A DNA stretch of 31,512 nt from an uncultured Sutterella sp. (GTDB lineage: Bacteria; Pseudomonadota; Gammaproteobacteria; Burkholderiales; Burkholderiaceae_F), in NCBI GenBank assembly GCA_934255515.1, contig CAKQON010000015.1:1-31512 (forward strand). The letters are read 5' to 3'. The position numbers and the translations under genes were made by a program. Of the stretch, positions 25,839-31,512 are shown in pieces. Every line of letters begins with the position of its first letter. The first letter of the stretch is position 1. A model generated the notes under the pieces. The model did no database searches. It saw only the letters and a list, made by a program, of their open reading frames with translations, and had not been told where the DNA came from.

Positions 25839-25867
25839 GGAAGAGTTCTCACAAAAACGACAGGGCT

Positions 25868-26419
25868 TCAAAGGAGAATGAAGCCGCGCGAAAGCGGCAC
25901 GACGAGCATGAGGAGTGCGTTCGTGATGACGAGGAGCACGAGGGGCGAGAAGTCGATGCCGCGGAACGTGGGAAGCACGCGCCGGATGGGTGCGAGGAAG
26001 GGATTCAGGAGCATCTCGAGGGTATAGGTCATCGGATGACCGCGGTTGACCCAGGAAAGCACCGCCCAGATGATCGCGCCCCAGGAAATCATCTCGAGCG
26101 CCCAGCGCAGAAGCATGGCGAAGGGAGCAATGAGAAGCCCCACGGGCGTGGCAGGAAGCTGCCCGAGCGTACGGTGGAGAAGCACCGCAATAATGGCCGT
26201 GAAGAAGGCCGCAACGACGGAGGCCCAGTCAATGCCGCCCTTCGGCTTCAGCGCCTTCGAGAGGGGCGCGACCAGCCAGTCGGTGATTTTGCGGGTCAGC
26301 TCGCAAAGCGGGTGCCTCGGCGAAAGCGCCCAATAGTAGAGCCACGCTCTCAGGAGCAGCACTGCTCCGAAAAAGCCGAAAACAATACCGAGCACGTACT
26401 GAAGAACGGAACCAAGCAT
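25868..26419 (-). CDS. YggT family membrane protein
   Basis: Inner-membrane protein with two YggT (PF02325) repeats. With the start at 26419 it is 183 residues, the family length, with about four to six hydrophobic helices. The first repeat holds LRAWLYYWALSPRHPLCELTRKITDWLVAPL and the second WAVLSWVNRGHPMTYTLEMLLNPFLAPIRRVLP is split here: WVNRGHPMTYTLEMLLNPF then PIRRVLPTFRGIDFSPLV, showing the repeated arginine/proline pattern. The family is linked to osmotic or division-related functions in some bacteria; the role is not settled. An in-frame start at 26470 adds 17 residues. It lies 68 nt downstream of ampD in the same direction. Confidence 0.88.
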   Translation of the reverse strand: MLGSVLQYVLGIVFGFFGAVLLLRAWLYYWALSPRHPLCELTRKITDWLVAPLSKALKPKGGIDWASVVAAFFTAIIAVLLHRTLGQLPATPVGLLIAPFAMLLRWALEMISWGAIIWAVLSWVNRGHPMTYTLEMLLNPFLAPIRRVLPTFRGIDFSPLVLLVITNALLMLVVPLSRGFILL

Positions 26420-26487
26420 GGGCAACGCATCCGTTTGATGTTTGATGATTGAGGTGCGCCCATTATGCACTATGCCCGAGGAACCAC

Positions 26488-27108
26488 CTAACCCAGTCCG
26501 AGTTCCCGCATGCGCGCTTTGAGCATCTCCCGGTCGCAGTCTTCGGGCGCAATGGCGAGCGACATGCCGGCAGGGAGCGCAGCGCCAAGGCGCTCCCAGT
26601 CGAAGAAGGGACCGGGATCCTTTTTGCGTCCGGGCGCAATGGTCTCGTGTCCCGTGGCATAGCGAAGCGGGAGAAGCTGCGAGATCGCGTTGAGAAGCTT
26701 TTTCAGCGCCAAATACTGCGCATCTTCAAAAGGCTCCTCCCCGCAGCCCTCGAGCTCAATTCCGACAGAGAAGTCATTGACGGCATTTCGTCCGCGAAAA
26801 TTGGAGAGCCCCGCGTGCCAGGCGCGGTCGAAAATATTGACGTACTGAATCGTTTCGCCCGTGCGGCGGATGAAGCAGTGGGACGAAACGCGAAGGCCCT
26901 TCAGCGCTTCATAGTCGGGGCAGTCGGGCGTCATGCGCCCCGTAAAGAGCCTGTCCACCTCGTCGCCGCCGTACTCGCCGGCAGGCAGCGAAATAAAGTG
27001 AATGACGGCGACGGAAACCGGCGTATTTTCCGGACGGTCATCAAAAAACGGGCTCGAGCGGCGATGAGCGCCCTCGAGCCAGCCGGAAGGTTTTTGCAGT
27101 TCCTGCAC
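26488..27108 (-). CDS. ampD: 1,6-anhydro-N-acetylmuramyl-L-alanine amidase
   Basis: Cytoplasmic zinc amidase that frees the peptide from anhydro-muropeptides during peptidoglycan recycling; its loss often derepresses AmpC. The 206-residue amidase_2 product carries the three zinc ligands at the positions known from Citrobacter AmpD: His37 (VIHFISLP), His154 (GHETIAPGRKKDPGP) and Asp164, with Lys162 and Glu118/Glu120 of GIELEG near the active site. FRGRNAVNDFSVGIELEG and HAGLSNFRG are typical. The start is a GTG at 27108, 3 nt past the PP0621 stop, so it is likely coupled. With mpl in the same window, both key cytoplasmic steps of muropeptide recovery are present. Confidence 0.95.
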   Translation of the reverse strand: MQELQKPSGWLEGAHRRSSPFFDDRPENTPVSVAVIHFISLPAGEYGGDEVDRLFTGRMTPDCPDYEALKGLRVSSHCFIRRTGETIQYVNIFDRAWHAGLSNFRGRNAVNDFSVGIELEGCGEEPFEDAQYLALKKLLNAISQLLPLRYATGHETIAPGRKKDPGPFFDWERLGAALPAGMSLAIAPEDCDREMLKARMRELGLG

Positions 27109-27111
27109 GCC

Positions 27112-27390
27112 TTAATCCCGCTTTGAGGCCTTGTCGCGGCAGCGCGCCGAGCAGTAGATGTGCGTGCCGCGGCGCACCGCCTCGCGGCGGGGAAAGTAGG
27201 TGCCGCATTCCTCGCACTTTTCCATGGGTTCGCCGATCACGGCCTGGGCATTTCTGCGGCCGCGCTCGTTGCGCCGGAGCTCCTCGAGCTCATCGCGCTC
27301 CTGAATGGAAAGCGACTGCCGGCGGCGGCTGATCGCCCAGGCGACGGCAATCACGATGAAGATGCCGAGAAAGAAAAGAATGCGGCTCAT
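27112..27390 (-). CDS. PP0621 family small zinc-ribbon membrane protein
   Basis: A 92-residue protein with an N-terminal hydrophobic helix (residues 4-20), a charged linker (21-55) and a zinc ribbon with Cys59-Glu-Glu-Cys62 and Cys80-Ser-Ala-Arg-Cys84; His77 is nearby. This architecture and its location between ampD and the CcsA-like gene identify the PP0621 family, whose function is unknown. Its stop and the ampD GTG are 3 nt apart, and the CcsA-like stop lies 9 nt upstream of its start, so the three form an operon. Confidence 0.88.
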   Translation of the reverse strand: MSRILFFLGIFIVIAVAWAISRRRQSLSIQERDELEELRRNERGRRNAQAVIGEPMEKCEECGTYFPRREAVRRGTHIYCSARCRDKASKRD

Positions 27391-27399
27391 AGCGGTATA

Positions 27400-28206
27400 T
27401 CAGAAGACTTCCAGAATGAAGCTGTAGCCGAAATAGGCAATGACGAAGACGACGAAGCCCGCCCAGAAGAGGCGAAGCGCCGTCTTAGCGCGCCAGCCGG
27501 CTAGCCACCGTCCGAGAAGAAGAATGCCGAAGACAATCCAGGAGATCCACGTGAGGATCATCTTGTGGTCGAAATGGAAGAAGACGCCGTAGGTTTCCTT
27601 CGTCGTCCAGGCGCCGCTCACGAGCACGAAGGTAAGGAGCAGGAACCCGCAGGCAACAATCCGGAAGAAGATTCGCTCCATCACGACAAGGCCGGGGAGC
27701 GAATCGATGAAGCCCGCACCCTCGCCCGGCTCCTTCAGGTGCCTGTTCTGCATGTACATCAGAACGGCTTGCACGAGCGCAATCGTCATGAAGCTGTATG
27801 CGGCGAGCGCGGCGAGGAGATGGAAGCGGAAGAAGGGCGTCCAGTCCGCCGCGGGAAGCGCATTCCCCGGGAAAAGCACCGGGAAGATGGCGCCGAAGGC
27901 GGCCGCGATCAGGACGATGCCGAACTGCCCGTGCAGGCGGTGCACCCAGGATTCAATGAGCAGAATGATCACCGCGAAGAAGAACATCACGGAGACGGCG
28001 TAGCCGAATCCGAAATGCACGGCTTCGGGCTGAAACATTTCTCCCTGAATGGCGTATCCATGAAGAATGAGGCCGAGAAGCACCGGCCAGCGCAGAAGGC
28101 TCGACGCCTTCGCGTCCGCACCTTTCTTCATCGCGGTGACGATGCAGATGCCGCTCAGAAGGTAGAGAAGCGCGGCGAATCCGGTGGAAATGAGGAGAAC
28201 TGACAT
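27400..28206 (-). CDS. CcsA/YpjD-like cytochrome c assembly family membrane protein
   Basis: Integral membrane protein of the CcsA/CcmC haem-handling family (PF01578), YpjD type. The 268-residue product has about eight helices (SVLLISTGFAALLYLL at the start, later ILLIESWVHRLHGQ, FFRFHLLAALAAYSFMTIALVQAVLMYMQN, and the terminal set). Typical conserved parts are WTTKETYG followed by HFDHKMILTWISW and ILLLGRWLAGWRAKTALRL; the conserved histidines could be haem ligands. YpjD proteins beside ffh may not act in cytochrome c synthesis itself. The start at 28206 (MSVLLIST) matches the family; a longer frame to 28317 adds 37 doubtful residues. It is the first gene of the ccsA-PP0621-ampD operon, divergent from ffh. 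Confidence 0.87.
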   Translation of the reverse strand: MSVLLISTGFAALLYLLSGICIVTAMKKGADAKASSLLRWPVLLGLILHGYAIQGEMFQPEAVHFGFGYAVSVMFFFAVIILLIESWVHRLHGQFGIVLIAAAFGAIFPVLFPGNALPAADWTPFFRFHLLAALAAYSFMTIALVQAVLMYMQNRHLKEPGEGAGFIDSLPGLVVMERIFFRIVACGFLLLTFVLVSGAWTTKETYGVFFHFDHKMILTWISWIVFGILLLGRWLAGWRAKTALRLFWAGFVVFVIAYFGYSFILEVF

Positions 28207-28293
28207 TTGGAGCTTCGCAATAGAAAATTTTCCCGAGGAAGAGCAGTCCGGGCGCAAAGAACGCGGCGCTCTTCTAAAATAATGCGTTCGCTT

Positions 28294-28343
28294 CTGACCC
28301 GTTGAGCCTCTTTTCAATATTGGAAATTGAAGTTCCGGGTCAG
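28294..28343. repeat. Nested inverted repeat in the ccsA/ffh divergent region
   Basis: CTGACCCG (28294-28301) and CGGGTCAG (28336-28343) are perfect 8-bp arms around 34 nt. Within them TTCAAT (28313-28318) and ATTGAA (28326-28331) form a second pair. The TAAAAT at 28275-28280 is a candidate plus-strand -10 box. The structure could be a hairpin in the ffh 5' leader or an operator covering both promoters. Confidence 0.5.
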
Positions 28344-28398
28344 TGTCTGTTCATTCTAAGGCTGCGCCTTACCAAGCGCTGAATTTGAATGCCTGATC

Positions 28399-28417
28399 CC
28401 GCCTTCAGAGAAGGCGG
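28399..28417 (+). promoter_or_regulatory. Compact hairpin in the ffh leader
   Basis: CCGCCTTC-AGA-GAAGGCGG, a perfect 8-bp stem with a triloop, 77 nt upstream of the ffh start; no T tract follows. A leader stabilising or regulatory hairpin is possible. It falls inside an in-frame extension of ffh that is probably not translated. Confidence 0.45.
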
Positions 28418-28493
28418 CATGCTCCGGGCATTCCCCCCTGAAAGCGCTCTGCTCGAGACCGCCAGCCACAACGCGGCACACGCCGACATCTCC

Positions 28494-29909
28494 ATGCTCG
28501 ATTCACTCAGCCAGCGTCTTTCCAAGATCGTCAAGACAATGCGCGGCCAGGCGCGCCTTACCGAAGCCAACACCAAGGATATGCTCCGCGAGGTGCGCCT
28601 TGCGCTCCTTGAAGCCGACGTTGCGCTTCCCGTCGTGAAGGAAGTGCTCGCGCGCATCAAGGAAAAGGCAATGGGCGAAGAGGTGGTCGGGAACCTCAAT
28701 CCCGGCCAGGCCTTGGTCGGCGTCGTGCAGCGCGAACTCACCGCGATCATCGGGGGCGACCTCCCGCCCGAGGAGCGCGAACTCAACTTCCGCGTGCAGC
28801 CTCCGGCCGTGATTCTCCTCGCGGGCCTTCAGGGTGCCGGCAAAACAACGACCGCCGGCAAGCTCGCCCGCTGGCTCGTGACCGACCAAAAAAAGAAGGT
28901 CCTCACCGTTTCCTGCGACGTCTACCGTCCTGCCGCTATTGATCAGCTGAAGGCCGTCACCGAACAGGCGGGCGCCGACTGGTTCCCGAGCACGGTGGGC
29001 GAAAAGCCCCTCGACATTGCTTCGCGTGCGGTTTCCGAAGCCCGCCGGCGCTTCTACGACGTGCTGATCGTCGATACGGCAGGCCGCCTCGCGATCGACG
29101 AAGCAATGATGCAGGAAGTGGCTGAGCTCAACACGTTCCTGAAGCCCGCCGAAACGCTCTTCGTGATCGACGCCATGCTCGGTCAGGATGCGGTCAATAC
29201 GGCGCGCGCCTTTAATGAACGCCTGCCGCTTACAGGCATCGTGCTGACGAAGGCCGACGGCGACAGCCGCGGCGGCGCGGCGCTCTCCGTGCGCTACGTC
29301 ACCGGGAAACCAATCAAGTTCATCGGCACGGCCGAAAAGCTCACTGGGTTCGAGCCCTTCGACCCGGAAGCCATGGCCTCGCGCATCCTCGGCATGGGCG
29401 ACATCGTCGGCCTCGTGAAGGACGTGACGAAGTCGATCAACATTGCCGAAGCGCAGAAGCTCGCGAAGAAGCTCTCCACCGGCGACCGGTTCGACCTCAC
29501 GGACTTCCGCGCGCAGCTCGCGCAGATGGGCAGCATCGGCAGCTTCTCCTCGATCCTTGAAAAGATGCCCGCGCAGTTCCAGCAGGCCGCAAGCAAGGTG
29601 AAGGACGAGGACGTTCAGAAGAGCCTGAAGCGCACGCTCGGCATCATCGATTCGATGACCCCGCAGGAAAGAAGAAAGCCCGAACTCATCAAGGCGAGCC
29701 GCAAAAAGCGCATCGCGATGGGCGCAGGCGTGCCGGTGCAGGAAGTCAACCGGCTCCTGAAGCAGTTCGAGCAGACCCAGGACATGATGAAGCGCATGAA
29801 GAAGGGCGGACTCTCCCGCATGATGCGCATGTTCGGTGGCTCTGGCCTTCCCGGCATGGGCGGTGGCTTCCCCGGCTTCGGGGGCGGCTTCCCCGGCATG
29901 CCGAAATAA
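28494..29909 (+). CDS. ffh: Signal recognition particle GTPase Ffh
   Basis: Binds 4.5S RNA and emerging signal sequences and delivers ribosomes to FtsY at the membrane. The 471-residue product has the N helical domain (1-90), the G domain with P-loop GLQGAGKTTTAGK (111-123), DTAGRLA (194-200) and TKADGD (252-257), and the M domain with the 4.5S RNA-binding helix PELIKASRKKRIAMGAGV. The last 40 residues are Gly/Met-rich (GGGFPGFGGG). The start at 28494 gives MLDSLSQRLSKIVKTMRG, the family N-terminus; in-frame ATGs at 28389 and 28419 add unconserved residues, and none has a strong ribosome site. RuvC starts 7 nt after the stop. Confidence 0.97.
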   Translation: MLDSLSQRLSKIVKTMRGQARLTEANTKDMLREVRLALLEADVALPVVKEVLARIKEKAMGEEVVGNLNPGQALVGVVQRELTAIIGGDLPPEERELNFRVQPPAVILLAGLQGAGKTTTAGKLARWLVTDQKKKVLTVSCDVYRPAAIDQLKAVTEQAGADWFPSTVGEKPLDIASRAVSEARRRFYDVLIVDTAGRLAIDEAMMQEVAELNTFLKPAETLFVIDAMLGQDAVNTARAFNERLPLTGIVLTKADGDSRGGAALSVRYVTGKPIKFIGTAEKLTGFEPFDPEAMASRILGMGDIVGLVKDVTKSINIAEAQKLAKKLSTGDRFDLTDFRAQLAQMGSIGSFSSILEKMPAQFQQAASKVKDEDVQKSLKRTLGIIDSMTPQERRKPELIKASRKKRIAMGAGVPVQEVNRLLKQFEQTQDMMKRMKKGGLSRMMRMFGGSGLPGMGGGFPGFGGGFPGMPK

Positions 29910-29915
29910 TCCGCG

Positions 29916-30506
29916 ATGATCCGCATTCTCGGCATCGATCCGGGCCTCAACCATACGGGCTGGGGAATCGTTGACGCGGAAGGCTCTTCCTGCCGCCGCG
30001 TCGCCTCCGGCGTCATCGATGTTCCGAAGGGAGAGACCGCGGAACGCCTCGGCACCATTGCGCGCGAACTCACCGAGATCATCGCGCGCCATGCGCCGAC
30101 CGAGGCCGCCTGCGAGCGGGTTTTCGTCAACGTGAACCCGCAGAGTACGTTGCTACTCGGTCAGGCAAGGGGCGCGGCGCTCTGCGCCGCCGACCTTGCG
30201 GACCTTCGCGTGGAAGAATTCACGCCGAGCGAAATCAAGCAGGCCGTTACCGGGTCGGGTCGCGCCGACAAGCTCATGGTTCAGGAAATGGTGATGCGGC
30301 TTCTCGCACTTCCTGAAGCCCCGAGGCCCGACGAAGCCGATGCGCTTGCCTGCGCCATCTGTTCGGCGAGCATGCATCGCATGCGGGCGCTCGAAAAATC
30401 AGGCGGCACGAGCCGCATTTACGCCACGGCGCGCCGGGGCGCCTCCGGGCGCGGCGCGCGCGCCGCCTGGACGAGCCTTCTCGCCAAGAAAGGAGAAAAG
30501 CCATGA
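29916..30506 (+). CDS. ruvC: Holliday junction endonuclease RuvC
   Basis: Resolves Holliday junctions with RuvAB during homologous recombination. The first 175 residues match E. coli RuvC (173). The four metal-binding acids are Asp8 ([14 protein letters not shown]), Glu67 ([10 protein letters not shown]), Asp139 and Asp142 ([12 protein letters not shown]), each one residue later than in E. coli (7, 66, 138, 141). The last 20 residues are a basic Arg/Ala/Gly tail ([17 protein letters not shown]) that may contact DNA. It lies 7 nt after ffh and its stop overlaps the ruvA start by 4 nt, so ffh-ruvC-ruvA may be co-transcribed. Confidence 0.96.
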   Translation: MIRILGIDPGLNHTGWGIVDAEGSSCRRVASGVIDVPKGETAERLGTIARELTEIIARHAPTEAACERVFVNVNPQSTLLLGQARGAALCAADLADLRVEEFTPSEIKQAVTGSGRADKLMVQEMVMRLLALPEAPRPDEADALACAICSASMHRMRALEKSGGTSRIYATARRGASGRGARAAWTSLLAKKGEKP

Positions 30507-31078
30507 TCGGCCGCCTTCACGGAAAACTCATTGAAAAGAATCCCCCGCAGGTGCTGATTGACGTGGGCGGGGTCGGCTACGAAGTCGACATCCCCATGTC
30601 GACCTTCTACAACCTTCCGGATCTCGGAGGAGACGTGACGCTCTTCACTCACCTCCTGGTGCGCGAGGATGCGGAGCTTCTTTACGGCTTTGCCACGAAG
30701 GCTGAGCAGACGGCTTTCCGCACGCTCATCCGCGTTTCCGGGGTCGGCCCCCGCATTGCGCTCGCCGTGCTCTCCGGAATGACGGCTGATCAGCTTGCGA
30801 GCGCCATTGAGTCGGGCGAAACAGGTCTTCTCACGCGCGTTCCCGGAATCGGCAAGAAAACCGCGGAGCGCCTCATTCTTGAACTCAAGGGGAAGCTCTC
30901 GGGCGGCACGCTCTCCGTCCCCGCAGGCGCCCCGGGAAGCGCCCGTGCGGACATCGCCGCCGCCCTCATTGCGCTCGGCTACTCGGACCGGGAAGCGCAG
31001 GCGGCCGCGAAGCGCGTGCCCGAAGACACGGGCGTCTCTGAAGGCATCCGGCTTGCCCTAAAGTCGCTTTCGCGGTAA
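30503..31078 (+). CDS. ruvA: Holliday junction DNA helicase subunit RuvA
   Basis: Tetramer that binds four-way junctions and loads RuvB. The 191-residue product has domain I (OB fold, 1-62), domain II with two helix-hairpin-helix motifs, [15 protein letters not shown] (about 75-89) and [20 protein letters not shown] (about 110-130), a short linker and domain III (about 147-191, [18 protein letters not shown]), which binds RuvB. Length is a little under E. coli RuvA (203). GGAG 7-8 nt upstream of ATG 30503. RuvB, often the next gene, does not follow in this window. Confidence 0.97.
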   Translation: MIGRLHGKLIEKNPPQVLIDVGGVGYEVDIPMSTFYNLPDLGGDVTLFTHLLVREDAELLYGFATKAEQTAFRTLIRVSGVGPRIALAVLSGMTADQLASAIESGETGLLTRVPGIGKKTAERLILELKGKLSGGTLSVPAGAPGSARADIAAALIALGYSDREAQAAAKRVPEDTGVSEGIRLALKSLSR

Positions 31079-31088
31079 CTCTCGCGGC

Positions 31089-31112
31089 AGCGCCCGCCGG
31101 GAGCGCTTTCCC
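31089..31112 (+). terminator. Weak hairpin after ruvA
   Basis: AGCGC (31089-31093) and GCGCT (31103-31107) with a G/C-rich loop that can pair further, followed by TTTCC. Weak T tract. It lies 11 nt after the ruvA stop, where the ffh-ruvC-ruvA transcript would end. Confidence 0.35.
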
Positions 31113-31163
31113 TGAGCCTTGAGGCAAAAGACTACGCATCTCTCCCGGATCTCCCGAGCCCGG

Positions 31164-31512
31164 TCATGTCCGAACCTGCGGCTCTGAGCTCATAGACCCG
31201 ATCCGCAATGAAGCCTCTTGCAGGGTTTCATGCAGATGCACGATGCTTTGCGCGAATGAGGTGAGCGTTCGCGTTTCAACGGGTTCCTCGGCTTCATTCT
31301 CATCTTTGGCGACAAAAGAATCGGCCGTCCGGCGCAGCTCCTGCAATCCTGTTGCATCTTCAACGTCTTCAAGCGCGTCCCAGTCGAAATAAAGCAGCAT
31401 GGCCGTTACGTCGTCCATCAAGGCCGACGTTTCCTTAGTAAACAACTCTCGACTAAAGTCGAAAGCTTTATTGTCACCTGCTAAAGCAGGCTCAACATAG
31501 GGCTTGTTTACA
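31164..31512 (-). CDS. Partial gene of unknown function, cut by the right edge
   Basis: The minus-strand frame stays open from the stop at 31164 to the window end, so this is the C-terminal part (about 115 residues) of a gene that starts outside; a TTG at 31443 is only an internal codon. The visible protein is soluble and strongly acidic in the middle (FDWDALEDVEDATGLQELRR, then DENEAEEPVETRT), ending with a helical segment FAQSIVHLHETLQEASLRIGS. The first 25 residues (NKPYVEPALAGDNKAFDFSR) are encoded by visibly AT-richer DNA than the flanking core genes. I do not recognise the family; a mobile-element protein or other acquired gene is possible. It converges with ruvA, 85 nt away. Confidence 0.5.
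   Translation of the reverse strand, partial: VNKPYVEPALAGDNKAFDFSRELFTKETSALMDDVTAMLLYFDWDALEDVEDATGLQELRRTADSFVAKDENEAEEPVETRTLTSFAQSIVHLHETLQEASLRIGSMSSEPQVRT

Noticed and set aside
25480..25881. Plus-strand frame opposite the pRiA4b-like pseudogene
   Set aside because: The minus-strand pieces match family motifs; this frame does not.
28389..28493. Upstream extension of Ffh by 35 residues
   Set aside because: The added residues are not found in the family and include a hairpin-forming stretch; the standard Ffh N-terminus starts at 28494.
1..31512. CRISPR arrays, tandem repeats, full insertion sequences, toxin-antitoxin pairs or defence islands
   Set aside because: None was found by reading the sequence; the only acquired-looking material is the two pseudogenes and the right-edge partial gene.

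Overview
The window is a mostly core-genome stretch of a GC-rich betaproteobacterium. I place it in Burkholderiales, probably Sutterellaceae (Sutterella/Parasutterella-like). The reasons are protein similarity to Burkholderiales families recalled from memory and three gene orders typical of that group: accB-accC-(insert)-prmA-DUF3426-pfkB, ampD-PP0621-ccsA next to divergent ffh, and ruvC-ruvA. The degraded AAA-ATPase/PD-(D/E)XK gene is of a type often multiplied in gut anaerobes. This placement is inference; no rRNA gene is present.

Layout, left to right. 1-3400 (+): a DedA membrane transporter and polyphosphate kinase ppk1 with a long basic N-terminal tail. 3417-9143 (-): transketolase, GAPDH, phosphoglycerate kinase and peptidase T, a glycolysis/pentose-phosphate cluster with a hairpin between gap and pgk and a long-stem terminator after pgk. 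9274-11030: rsmE (+) convergent with an anchored lytic transglycosylase (-). 11471-13333: a small KTSC-domain protein (+) convergent with mgtE (-). 13567-17645 (-): an RNB-family exoribonuclease, a YqiA-like esterase and mpl (murein-peptide recycling), the last two overlapping by 4 nt. 17769-18407 (+): a conserved hypothetical divergent from mpl. 18544-20590 (+): a recognisable promoter, a leader with a terminator-like hairpin, then accB-accC. 20770-24079 (+): a flavodoxin with an export signal, then prmA, a zinc-ribbon/DUF3426 membrane protein and a PfkB-family sugar or nucleoside kinase.

24107-25838 (-) is a small decayed accessory patch. It holds an AAA-ATPase-like gene broken by an in-frame TAG, a frameshift and a missing C-terminus, and a pRiA4b ORF-3-like gene frameshifted near its N-terminus. 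Core genes resume with yggT, ampD, a PP0621-family protein and a CcsA/YpjD-like protein (all -), then divergent ffh, ruvC and ruvA (+). The right edge cuts an AT-richer, unrecognised gene on the minus strand whose C-terminal 115 or so residues lie in the window.

Functionally the window joins central carbon metabolism (tkt, gap, pgk), fatty-acid initiation (accBC), cell-wall turnover and recycling (lytic transglycosylase, mpl, ampD), RNA/ribosome maintenance (rsmE, prmA, RNB nuclease), protein targeting (ffh) and recombination (ruvCA). I found no CRISPR array, tRNA, rRNA, complete insertion sequence or convincing new defence system. The most unusual items are the exported flavodoxin with a twin-arginine-like leader, the non-aspartate residue at the cofactor-selecting position of GAPDH, the histone-H1-like tail of PPK1, the candidate attenuator before accB, and the two pseudogenes.
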